64,000 bases of DNA from Bartonella florencae (lineage in GTDB: Bacteria; Pseudomonadota; Alphaproteobacteria; Rhizobiales; Rhizobiaceae). The notes below the pieces were generated by a model. The model ran no database searches. It saw nothing but the letters and a program-made list of their open reading frames with translations, and had not been told where the DNA came from. Of the stretch, positions 55,810 through 64,000 are shown in pieces. The stretch's first letter is position 1; each line of letters opens with the position of its first letter. A program made the position numbers and the translations under genes. The stretch covers positions 104,519 through 168,518 of the forward strand of contig NZ_HE997452.1 of the NCBI RefSeq assembly GCF_000312525.1. Direction: 5' to 3'.

Positions 55810-56373
55810 AAAAATACATTTTTATATCCCTTTCTTTGTCTTTCTGGGCCATTTGTGTTTTTTCTTCTTCTCACTCTGCTTTTCTTTTACTTTACGACGA
55901 ACAAATACTCCAATAATAATTCTCTATTAGCAAACACATTCCCTGAAAAACCTGCCCCTCAAATAAATCTTCCCCTCCTTGATCGTGAAAAATATCTTCT
56001 CCAGTCAGAACAATTTAAAGGACGCGTCACATTAGTCAATTTTTGGGGTTCTTGGTGCTTACCGTGTCGTCAAGAGCATTCACTTCTGATGAAAATTACA
56101 CAAGACCACCGTTTTGATCTTATTGGCATTAATTATAAAGATAGCAAAGAAAACGCTCAACGCTTTCTGAACAATTTCGGTAACCCTTTTAAAGCTATTG
56201 GCTTTGATGCTTCAGGGCACACCGCTATTAACTGGGGCGTATATGGACCACCAGAAACCTTTCTTTTGAATAAAGAAAGCATTATTATTGCTAAACATGT
56301 TGGCCCTTTAACATGGCAAATTTATCAGAAAAAAATCTTGCCAAAAATTGAAAAAGCTATAACAATAGAATAA
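55784..56373 (+). CDS. ccmG: Thiol:disulfide interchange protein CcmG/DsbE, N-terminus probably frameshifted
   Basis: Thioredoxin-fold reductant of apocytochrome c, with WGSWCLPCRQEH (CxxC) and GVYGPPETFLLNKES. An uninterrupted frame runs from GTG 55855 (172 residues). But the ATG at 55784, overlapping the ccmD end, reads MKNTLPKFKKIHFYIPFFVF, the expected start with membrane anchor, in the adjacent frame; a -1 shift at T TTT TTC (55858-55864) joins the two. One missing T, or slippage, is likely. Function kept only if the anchor is restored or the short anchor suffices. Confidence 0.85.
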
Positions 56374-56869
56374 TCAATACATTGATTGATAAAGATAATT
56401 CATTACTTTTCAACTTGAATGAGAACCCCAAATATTGTTATCCCTCATAACAAACCTGTTGATGGTGTATCAATCAAAATTATTTCCTTGCACTCTATAA
56501 ACAAGGCTAACTTATGGATAAAAACACTTACGCAAAACTAAGTGCAGAGTTGCGGTTGATAATGATACTGGTTTATAGCTTCATAAGGGTAAAAATGGCA
56601 GTAAACAATAGACCTCTTATTATACTACCATGGGCAGATAGGATTTAAAGTAAAGAAAGATTTTTTTAAAAGTGCATGAATGAAAACAGAAAAAATTGCA
56701 CCTCGATAGTATGTAAACACGCAATATACGAAAAATAATACTTTGATGTATCCTCTGATAGAAAAAACTCTATATTCACCAAAGGTTCTACTTTTGTATA
56801 TTCCTCTTTCGTAGCAGATTATAATGCGTGATTAGGTAGGAAAAGCAATATGAGGTACCATTGCAAACA
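56374..56869. other. Intergenic region between ccmG and gcrA
   Basis: About 500 bp, AT-rich, convergent genes on both sides. No gene, repeat or clear terminator is seen. Confidence 0.5.
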
Positions 56870-57400
56870 TTACACCCTTATCCGCCGTCTTTCAGATATT
56901 GGCTGAAATGCTATTTTAGCATGAAAAGTACAATAAGGGCTATTTTCACCGGAATCGGCACCACAAAAATGAAAATCTGATGATAAAGGATCTCCAACGG
57001 GCCATCTGCATGTATTCTCACTCAATTGCAAAAGATTAAGATGGCGTGATATAGGCACAACAACATTTGGTTTTTCAGGCACACTGGTTTCTTTTACATC
57101 CTCAGCTACCAACTCCACCTTTAAAGCCGTTACTCCAACACTGCAAGATGTAGAATTCGTTGGCAATACCGTCGATGGTGTGCGACGCATACGCGTAGAT
57201 GATGGGCTAGCAGCAGATGTCTTTTGTGCACGCGCCCCCCCTTGTGCTGTTTTACCACGCCCCGGTAACTTTAACCGATGCACTTTACCGATTACTGCAT
57301 TCCTGCTGACCCCACCTAACTGAGCTGCAATCTGACTTGCACTTAAGCCCTCACTCCAGAACTTCTTCAGAAGTTCAACGCGTTCATCTGTCCAACCCAT
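56870..57400 (-). CDS. gcrA: Cell cycle regulator GcrA
   Basis: 176 residues from the ATG at 57400 (GGAG about 8 nt upstream), chosen over the longer frame because GcrA proteins begin with this M-x-WTDERVELLKK segment. N-terminal HTH: SASQIAAQLGGVSRNAVIGK. C-terminal sigma70-binding domain: CRWPVGDPLSSDFHFCGAD, then SPYCTFHAKIAFQP. It binds methylated GANTC promoters with sigma70 in Caulobacter and relatives. A Ser/Thr-rich linker separates the domains. Confidence 0.93.
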   Translation of the reverse strand: MGWTDERVELLKKFWSEGLSASQIAAQLGGVSRNAVIGKVHRLKLPGRGKTAQGGARAQKTSAASPSSTRMRRTPSTVLPTNSTSCSVGVTALKVELVAEDVKETSVPEKPNVVVPISRHLNLLQLSENTCRWPVGDPLSSDFHFCGADSGENSPYCTFHAKIAFQPISERRRIRV

Positions 57401-57873
57401 ATCAGCACTCCATTTTATCACCCCATTGAGATGCCCCCTTTGCATCTTCAAAGGTTTGAATAACTTTTTCAATAAGCCGAATGAAAAATTCTATCCTCCA
57501 CCCCAAGCACAAAAACTTCACTCAACCTATGAAATTTAAAAATCTAAACACAACCTTGCTTGCTGATTTAAACTACAATATGCACCAACTCTCTGACAAG
57601 AGTCTTTCCCTCTTGAAGAGCTTATTTAGAATGTTTTCCCCAACTTGCAAATAAAGTACAAACCAAACTATCATATTTGCTTAAAATCTTCCCTATAAAT
57701 GCTTATTGTAGAACATTTATTGACTTTTTACCAATCGGTGTAATGATCTCTCATATGGATACGATAATTGACCATAGTGTAATAGCCATTGCACTGTAGC
57801 TAAAGACAGAGGATTGCTTTATCTGCAGCAGTGTTTTGTTTATTGTATCGTAAAGTTTAAATATAAGGAAATA
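57401..57873. other. gcrA-argD divergent intergenic region
   Basis: About 470 bp, AT-rich, no gene. AAGGA precedes the argD ATG; no operator is recognised. Confidence 0.5.
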
Positions 57874-59076
57874 ATGATGAGCACTACTGCTATATACCCA
57901 CTTTATAAGTGTTTTGCTCGCCGTAATTTATATTTTGAACAAGGGAGTGGTGTCTGGCTTATTTCCGACAAAGGAAAACATTATCTTGATTTGACATCCG
58001 GTATTGCTGTAAATGCATTAGGGTATGCACATCCAAAGTTGGTTGATACTCTCAAAAGACAAGCTGAAAAACTTTGGCATATTTCCAATCTTTTTCAATC
58101 ACCTGAACAAGAAGCTTTTGCCAAACGGCTTTGTGAAAATAGCTTTGCTGATAAAGTTTTCTTCTGTAATTCTGGCGCTGAAGCATTGGAATGCGCATTC
58201 AAAACTGCTCGCCACTACCATTATGCATCTGGTCATCCAACACGTGTTGAAATTATTACTTTTGAAGGCGCATTTCATGGGCGTACACTTGCAACGCTTG
58301 CCGCTACTGGGCATGAAAAATATCTTGAAGGTTTTGGACCAAAGGCTGGTGGATTTATTCAAGTTCCCTTTTGTGATGAAAGAGCCGTAGAGAATGTACT
58401 CAATAAAAATACTGCTGCCATTCTTATTGAGCCTATTCAAGGTGAGGGAGGAATCCGAACAGTTTCTCATGATTTTTTAAGATTTTTGCGCAAAATATGT
58501 GATGATCATAACTTGCTCTTGATTTTTGATGAAGTTCAAACCGGTATTGGACGAACAGGAAAGCTTTTTGCTTATGAATGGAGTAATATCATACCTGATA
58601 TTCTTACCCTTGCAAAAGGATTAGGAGGTGGATTTCCATTGGGCGCTTGTCTTGCAACAGAGAAAATTGCAGAAAATATGACACCAGGAACCCATGGATC
58701 AACTTTTGGCGGAAATCTTCTTGGAATGGCGGTAGGCAACAGTGTTCTTGATATCATATTAGAACCAGGATTTCTCCATCATGTTCAGTATATGGGCGAT
58801 AAGCTAAAAAATGGACTCTCAAAGATTCTCAATATATATCCTGATATTATCTGTGCAATTCACGGAGCGGGACTTATGGTGGGCATTCAATGTGTCATTC
58901 CTTCAAATCTTGTCGTCAATGCTCTAGAAAATGAATATGTCTTAAGTGTTGGTGCCAACAATAATGTAGTGCGTTTATTGCCTCCTCTTATCATTAAAGA
59001 AAAAGAAATAGATGAAAGTTTGCATCGTATCGAAAAAGCAATTGCTTATCTTTCGCAAACAAACAAAAAAAGGTAA
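57874..59076 (+). CDS. argD: Acetylornithine aminotransferase
   Basis: 400 residues from ATG 57874 (AAGGA upstream; the frame opens earlier at 57814). PLP enzyme of arginine biosynthesis. FFCNSGAEALECAFKTAR near residue 92, GAFHGRTLATLAATGHEKY near residue 132, FDEVQTGIGRTG, and the PLP lysine in LTLAKGLGGGFPLGA near residue 247. Followed by argF after 11 bp. Confidence 0.95.
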   Translation: MMSTTAIYPLYKCFARRNLYFEQGSGVWLISDKGKHYLDLTSGIAVNALGYAHPKLVDTLKRQAEKLWHISNLFQSPEQEAFAKRLCENSFADKVFFCNSGAEALECAFKTARHYHYASGHPTRVEIITFEGAFHGRTLATLAATGHEKYLEGFGPKAGGFIQVPFCDERAVENVLNKNTAAILIEPIQGEGGIRTVSHDFLRFLRKICDDHNLLLIFDEVQTGIGRTGKLFAYEWSNIIPDILTLAKGLGGGFPLGACLATEKIAENMTPGTHGSTFGGNLLGMAVGNSVLDIILEPGFLHHVQYMGDKLKNGLSKILNIYPDIICAIHGAGLMVGIQCVIPSNLVVNALENEYVLSVGANNNVVRLLPPLIIKEKEIDESLHRIEKAIAYLSQTNKKR

Positions 59077-59087
59077 GTATTATAAAC

Positions 59088-60025
<938 letters not shown>

Positions 60026-60057
60026 CTTACACAACAAATCATATAAAAGGCAAAGAT

Positions 60058-61059
60058 ATGCATGGAAAAATCACGAATGAATCTTCTCTCAATAATATCC
60101 ACTTGAGTGAAGATGATACTGTTATTCCCTTTCAAGTCGAAGAACTTGATATTCGTGGACGTGCTGTACAACTTGGTGAAGCTTTAAATTCTATTCTTAC
60201 AAGACACCAATATCCTGAACCCGTTTCTTATCTTCTTGCAGAAGCGTTGGTTTTGACCGTTTTACTTGGAACTTCCTTAAAACTTAAGGGGAAATTTATT
60301 TTACAAACCCATTCCAATGGACCAGTTAATATGTTGGTATGTGATTTTTCTCCTCCCTCTAGTCTACGTGGTTATGCGCGCTTTAATAAAGAACTGCTCA
60401 AAAAAGCAATCGCCAATGATCAAATATCTTCAGAAGCCTTGCTTGGAAAAGGTACTCTAGCTTTTACCATTGACCAAGGTCCCCATACGCAACCCTATCA
60501 AGGAATCGTTGCATTAGAGGGAACAAATTTACAAAAAGCTTCCCGTATTTATTTTGATCAATCAGAACAAATTCCTACCGATATTCGTTTGGCAGTCGCT
60601 ATATTAATCAACCGAGATCCACAAAGAAAAACACAGAAACTCTGGCGAGCAGGAGGACTTTTGACGCAATTCTTGCCCAAAGCATCCTCTCATCATGAAA
60701 CATGTGATCTAGGTCAAAAACAAGAAAAAACCAAAACTTCTGCACAATTTGAAGATCAATGGCAAGAAGCCAAAGCACTGACAGCAACCATTGAAAATGC
60801 AGAGTTAACAGATCCTCAAGTCGGTAGTAAGCGGTTATTATTTCGTCTTTTCCATGAACACAGTGTTAGAGTTTTTAATCCTTTTTCTCTTATCGACCAA
60901 TGCTCTTGTTCACGTGAAAAAATTAAAGAAATGCTGGAAAGCTTTCCCAGTAATGAACGAAATGAAATGGTTGAAAATAAATATATTTCCGTTACATGTG
61001 AATTTTGCTCAACAACTTACCGTTTTAAACTGCAAGAATTTTCTGAAGAAAAAACATAA
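60058..61059 (+). CDS. hslO: Redox-regulated chaperone Hsp33
   Basis: 333 residues from the ATG at 60058 with AAAGG upstream; the frame before it overlaps the argF remnant. Zinc/redox switch cysteines: CSCSREK near residue 283 and CEFC near residue 317. Substrate part includes LLAEALVLTVLLGTSLKLKG and GYARFN. It is active when oxidised. The gcrA-argD-argF-hslO order is typical of Rhizobiales. Confidence 0.93.
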   Translation: MHGKITNESSLNNIHLSEDDTVIPFQVEELDIRGRAVQLGEALNSILTRHQYPEPVSYLLAEALVLTVLLGTSLKLKGKFILQTHSNGPVNMLVCDFSPPSSLRGYARFNKELLKKAIANDQISSEALLGKGTLAFTIDQGPHTQPYQGIVALEGTNLQKASRIYFDQSEQIPTDIRLAVAILINRDPQRKTQKLWRAGGLLTQFLPKASSHHETCDLGQKQEKTKTSAQFEDQWQEAKALTATIENAELTDPQVGSKRLLFRLFHEHSVRVFNPFSLIDQCSCSREKIKEMLESFPSNERNEMVENKYISVTCEFCSTTYRFKLQEFSEEKT

Positions 61060-61385
61060 CAAATATTTCTGACAACTCAGAAAATATTTATTATAATTAA
61101 GTCTTAAAGACAACGAAAGCAAACCTTTAAAATATTTTAGTACTTCTTGCTCTTTTAGAGCTAACGGCTTTTTTATTGACTATAAAGCATACAATTTTTC
61201 AAAGCAACACACAGTCTCTATGCTTATGGCAAAAGGACTTCAAAATATGCTTTGTTTTTTTGAATCCTTTTTCATTTATTAAGCTATTTATTTTAATGAC
61301 AAATCACATTTTTTAGATTGAATAAATGCATTGCATATAATTATATTACCCTTTTTGAATCTTCTTATGAATAATCAAAAATTAT
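61060..61385. other. Intergenic region between hslO and smr gene
   Basis: About 325 bp, convergent genes. AT-rich; a weak AGC/GGCT dyad with a following T run near 61160-61177 could terminate hslO. Nothing else is seen. Confidence 0.4.
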
Positions 61386-61982
61386 TTACTTACGCGACAC
61401 AAAACGACGCAGTGAAATATAAAGTGCACCTCTACCCCCATGCTGGCGAGCTGCCTCTTCAAAAGCATGAACATAATATCGAAAAGTTGGTGTTGATAAC
61501 CAACGAGGCACAAACTGATACAGAGCACCATCACTTCCAAGTGAACGGCCTTTTCCTGTAATCACAAGTACATAACGCAATCCACTCTGCTGAGATGTTT
61601 GTAAAAATTCTTTTAAGAAAAAATAAGCTTCTTCCTGCATACAACCATGAAGATCAAGACGCGCCTCTATAGGATAATGACCTTTGGCAATTTTACGATA
61701 TGCAACACGATCAAAAAAATGGATTTTATGTGCTGAGCTACCCGCTCCCTTTTCTGTTTTTATAACTGTTTGTCTTTGTTGATTCTCCAGAAACAATGGA
61801 AAAATTGGAATTGCATGCTGTTTTTTATTATTAATATTTTCAGCATCTTTTGTAAGAGAAGAAGGAAGCTTATCATGAAGTGGTGTTATTGTACGACAAA
61901 CCATCTCCCATAAAAGACGATCTTGTGAAATCAAATCCCCCTTTTTTTGTCTCCATTCACCCATGGATATTTCAATCTTCAA
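61386..61982 (-). CDS. Smr (MutS2 C-terminal-like) domain protein
   Basis: 198 residues. A charged N-terminal part, then the Smr core: ARLDLHGCMQEEAYFFLKEF near residue 107, YVLVITGKGRSLGSDGALYQ near residue 136, and a C-terminal helix with GRGALYISLRR. Smr domains bind or nick nucleic acids. It starts 46 bp after the Tim44-like gene on the same strand. Confidence 0.9.
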   Translation of the reverse strand: MKIEISMGEWRQKKGDLISQDRLLWEMVCRTITPLHDKLPSSLTKDAENINNKKQHAIPIFPLFLENQQRQTVIKTEKGAGSSAHKIHFFDRVAYRKIAKGHYPIEARLDLHGCMQEEAYFFLKEFLQTSQQSGLRYVLVITGKGRSLGSDGALYQFVPRWLSTPTFRYYVHAFEEAARQHGGRGALYISLRRFVSRK

Positions 61983-62028
61983 TCTCTTATAAAGCTTGCT
62001 TTATATAATCTTATGGAAAAAAGAGAGT

Positions 62029-62727
62029 TTAATTTTCATCTTCTGTTGCAAAAAGCTTCCAATTTGGATCTGACGATAGGCTATTGCGCACAAAGGTCCA
62101 AATATCTCTAATTTCTACAATCGCATCAGGATCACCATCTATCGGCTCTCCTTGCTCATTATAGGTTACGGAAATCATTTCACTGATAATACGCACAGTT
62201 ACAAATTCGTCCTTGTTCTGTACTGCTGCTGCAACAAACTCAATTTTATTGATTCCAACAAAAGTAAACTGAATTCTTTCATTATTGTTTTCGCGTTTCT
62301 CAATGGCAGCACAAAAGCTTTTAAAAACATCTTGAGAAAGCAATTTTTTTAGTTGTTCACGATCACCTTTAGCAAAAGCTGTGACAATCATTTCATAAGC
62401 AACCCCTGCACCTTTTATAAAAAATTGAGGAGAAAAATGAAAATCAATTTTGCGAATCGCTCTTAAACCTTCATTTAATGCACTTCCTTCTGGCGAAATT
62501 GCATCAATTTCGCTAAAATCATTTTTCTTCGAATTGCCCTTATGAGGGAACGAAACAATATTCTCTGTCGTTTCTGCCTCAGCTTGAGCTTGTTTTTTAG
62601 AACAACGCGAATAAGGATCAAAGGGAGGTTTCTCAAAACCAATCCGTTTTCCTAATACATTACGGAGTTGCACAAAAACGATAACCATAATAACAAGAGC
62701 TATGACAAGTATAATGTCAAATTCCAT
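62029..62727 (-). CDS. Tim44-like membrane protein
   Basis: 232 residues. One N-terminal membrane helix (IILVIALVIMVIVFVQL) with LRNVLGKRIGFEKPPFDPYS, typical of the alphaproteobacterial Tim44 family, then a charged linker and the Tim44 lipid-binding-like domain (FFIKGAGVAYEMIVTAFAKG, WTFVRNSLSSDPNWKLFA). Related proteins sit near SecB and FxsA in Rhizobiales; role at the inner membrane is unclear. Divergent from fxsA. Confidence 0.9.
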   Translation of the reverse strand: MEFDIILVIALVIMVIVFVQLRNVLGKRIGFEKPPFDPYSRCSKKQAQAEAETTENIVSFPHKGNSKKNDFSEIDAISPEGSALNEGLRAIRKIDFHFSPQFFIKGAGVAYEMIVTAFAKGDREQLKKLLSQDVFKSFCAAIEKRENNNERIQFTFVGINKIEFVAAAVQNKDEFVTVRIISEMISVTYNEQGEPIDGDPDAIVEIRDIWTFVRNSLSSDPNWKLFATEDEN

Positions 62728-62931
62728 GGGTGCTGTTAATCTCCAAGCCTAAAATGATCTGTAATAAACATTTTAGTCAATAGCATTTATCAATAAATAT
62801 GTAAAATAAGGAATCTACTATTCAAATGTTTTTATAGCCTCTCTTTATTTTTATAGTTTCTATTCATTTACGTTGAAAAGAATAGCTCTTAATGATTTTT
62901 TACTTTAAACTCTCCAAAGAGGAATTTTCAT

Positions 62932-63438
62932 GTGATAAAGTCTTACCCTATAAATCTTCGCTTTTTTGTCATTATCCTCCTCAGCGCTTTCTTGATAGAA
63001 ATTGCTGGTTTTATCTTTGTTGGCAAAGAAATTGGAATTCTAGCAACTTTGAGTTTGATTGTTCTCACAACAATAGCTGGGAGCCTTTTGTTGCGAATTC
63101 AAGGGGTTAGCCTTTTAAAAAATATACAACGTGAACTTATCCAAGGACGTAGATTAGAAAACAATAGTATAGATGATGTTTTCATCATGGGTGGCGCAAT
63201 TTTGCTTATTCTGCCTGGATTTGTAAGCGATATTTTGGGAATATTACTCCTTATTAAGCCACTGCGTTCTCTTATTTGGCATTTCTTCTCATCATTTAGA
63301 AACAAAATGGGCATTCATACTAAAAATAAAACCAATGCTCAAAAAGATTCTGAAAAAATAATTGACCTTAAAGCAGAAGACTACAAAGTTTATGATACTA
63401 CAGAATCCCCATGGCGTAAAAATGATGATAATCATTGA
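62932..63438 (+). CDS. fxsA: FxsA family membrane protein
   Basis: 168 residues from a GTG at 62932 with GAGG upstream. Four hydrophobic segments, including LRFFVIILLSAFLIEIAGFI and GGAILLILPGFVSDILGILL, the family core. In E. coli FxsA overproduction interferes with phage exclusion. The charged tail is of unknown role. Confidence 0.9.
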   Translation: MIKSYPINLRFFVIILLSAFLIEIAGFIFVGKEIGILATLSLIVLTTIAGSLLLRIQGVSLLKNIQRELIQGRRLENNSIDDVFIMGGAILLILPGFVSDILGILLLIKPLRSLIWHFFSSFRNKMGIHTKNKTNAQKDSEKIIDLKAEDYKVYDTTESPWRKNDDNH

Positions 63439-63583
63439 AACGCTAAAAAATTCTGTAATGAACTAAAAAAATCAGCAAGACAAGAAGAGCGTTTCTTGCA
63501 ACCTTTTGCAAGGCATGATAACCAGCTTGATCTTTAGATCTAGATAGAAATATATACATCATTATAATGAGAAGGTTTGTACT
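63439..63583. other. fxsA-secB spacer
   Basis: Contains a short dyad region but no gene. GAGAAGG lies about 7 nt before the secB ATG. Confidence 0.4.
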
Positions 63584-64000
63584 ATGGCCGAAAGTGAAAT
63601 AAACAACAGTGGTGGAGAGCCCGTTTTTGCTGTATTAACTCAATATTTAAAAGATTTCTCATTCGAGAATCCGAGCGCTCCTCGTTCACTGCGTCCGCGT
63701 GAAAAAGCACCACAAATCGATATCAATATTAATGTCAATGCGAATCCAGTTGGTGATGACAATTATGATGTCGTTTTGTCCCTCTCCGTAAAAGCAGCTG
63801 ATGATGCTGAAACATTGTTTCATGTAGAGCTCATTTATGGCGGTGTTTTCCATATTAAAAACATTCCACAAGAGCATGTTATGCCTCTTGTTTTTATTGA
63901 ATGTCCTCGTCTTTTGTTTCCATTTGCGCGACAAATCATATCTGATGCTACCCAAAATGGTGGTTTTCCGCCTTTGTGGCTTGACCCGATTGATTTTGCA
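63584..64000 (+). CDS. secB: Protein-export chaperone SecB, partial at window edge
   Basis: The visible 139 codons run [20 protein letters not shown] then [13 protein letters not shown], the SecB start, and later [32 protein letters not shown]. SecB holds preproteins unfolded for SecA. The C-terminus is outside the window. Confidence 0.96.
   Translation, partial: MAESEINNSGGEPVFAVLTQYLKDFSFENPSAPRSLRPREKAPQIDININVNANPVGDDNYDVVLSLSVKAADDAETLFHVELIYGGVFHIKNIPQEHVMPLVFIECPRLLFPFARQIISDATQNGGFPPLWLDPIDFA

Overview
The window most likely comes from a Bartonella (Rhizobiales, Alphaproteobacteria) chromosome. The host half is AT-rich with wide intergenic gaps. It carries GcrA, Irr next to fabA-fabB-fabI, cyoABCD, aroQ, recF-dnaN-dnaA with rpsT, acnA facing ccmABCDG, gcrA-argD-argF-hslO, and Tim44/FxsA/SecB. 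The genus is inferred from recognised gene content and order, not from a database search.

Positions 1 to about 22.9 kb hold a Mu-like transposable prophage. It is read almost entirely on the minus strand, is visibly richer in G+C than its surroundings, and runs off the left edge of the window. From its Mu-type left end (about 22.7-22.9 kb) inward the order is: c-like repressor (+), then on the minus strand a Ner-like regulator, a DnaA-C-like HTH protein, a ParB-like protein, a small HTH protein, MuA transposase, MuB ATPase, small early genes, DUF3164, GemA, a Mor-like activator, a lysis cassette (GH19 endolysin, holin, Rz/Rz1), gp25/26/27-like proteins, gp28 terminase, gp29 portal, gpF minor head protein with a C-terminal nuclease-like domain, protease/scaffold, decoration protein, capsid, gp36, gpG, gp37, and the P2-type baseplate genes V, W, J, I. 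Two near-identical dyads sit at almost the same distance (72-74 bp) upstream of the endolysin and protease genes and look like binding sites of the Mor-like activator.

Positions 23.4-44.6 kb are host: pgi, an RND efflux pair, tRNA-Arg(ACG), a frameshifted formate-tetrahydrofolate ligase gene, rpsU, an SH3-domain protein, irr, fabA-fabB-fabI, gpsA and cyoABCD.

Positions 44.7-64.0 kb hold aroQ, recF, dnaN, dnaA (with DnaA boxes upstream), rpsT, acnA, the ccmABCDG cytochrome c maturation operon, gcrA, argD, argF (3' frameshift), hslO, an Smr protein, a Tim44-like protein, FxsA and the start of secB. A palindrome of the Irr-box (ICE) type lies between acnA and ccmA.

Points deserving most attention: the paired Mor-type dyads; the nuclease-like tail on gpF; three long palindromes inside the ParB-like gene; two hairpins with different stems but the same loop between MuA and MuB; and three genes (MuB, fhs, ccmG) whose reading frame is restored by one -1 shift at a homopolymer, each a slippery heptamer.
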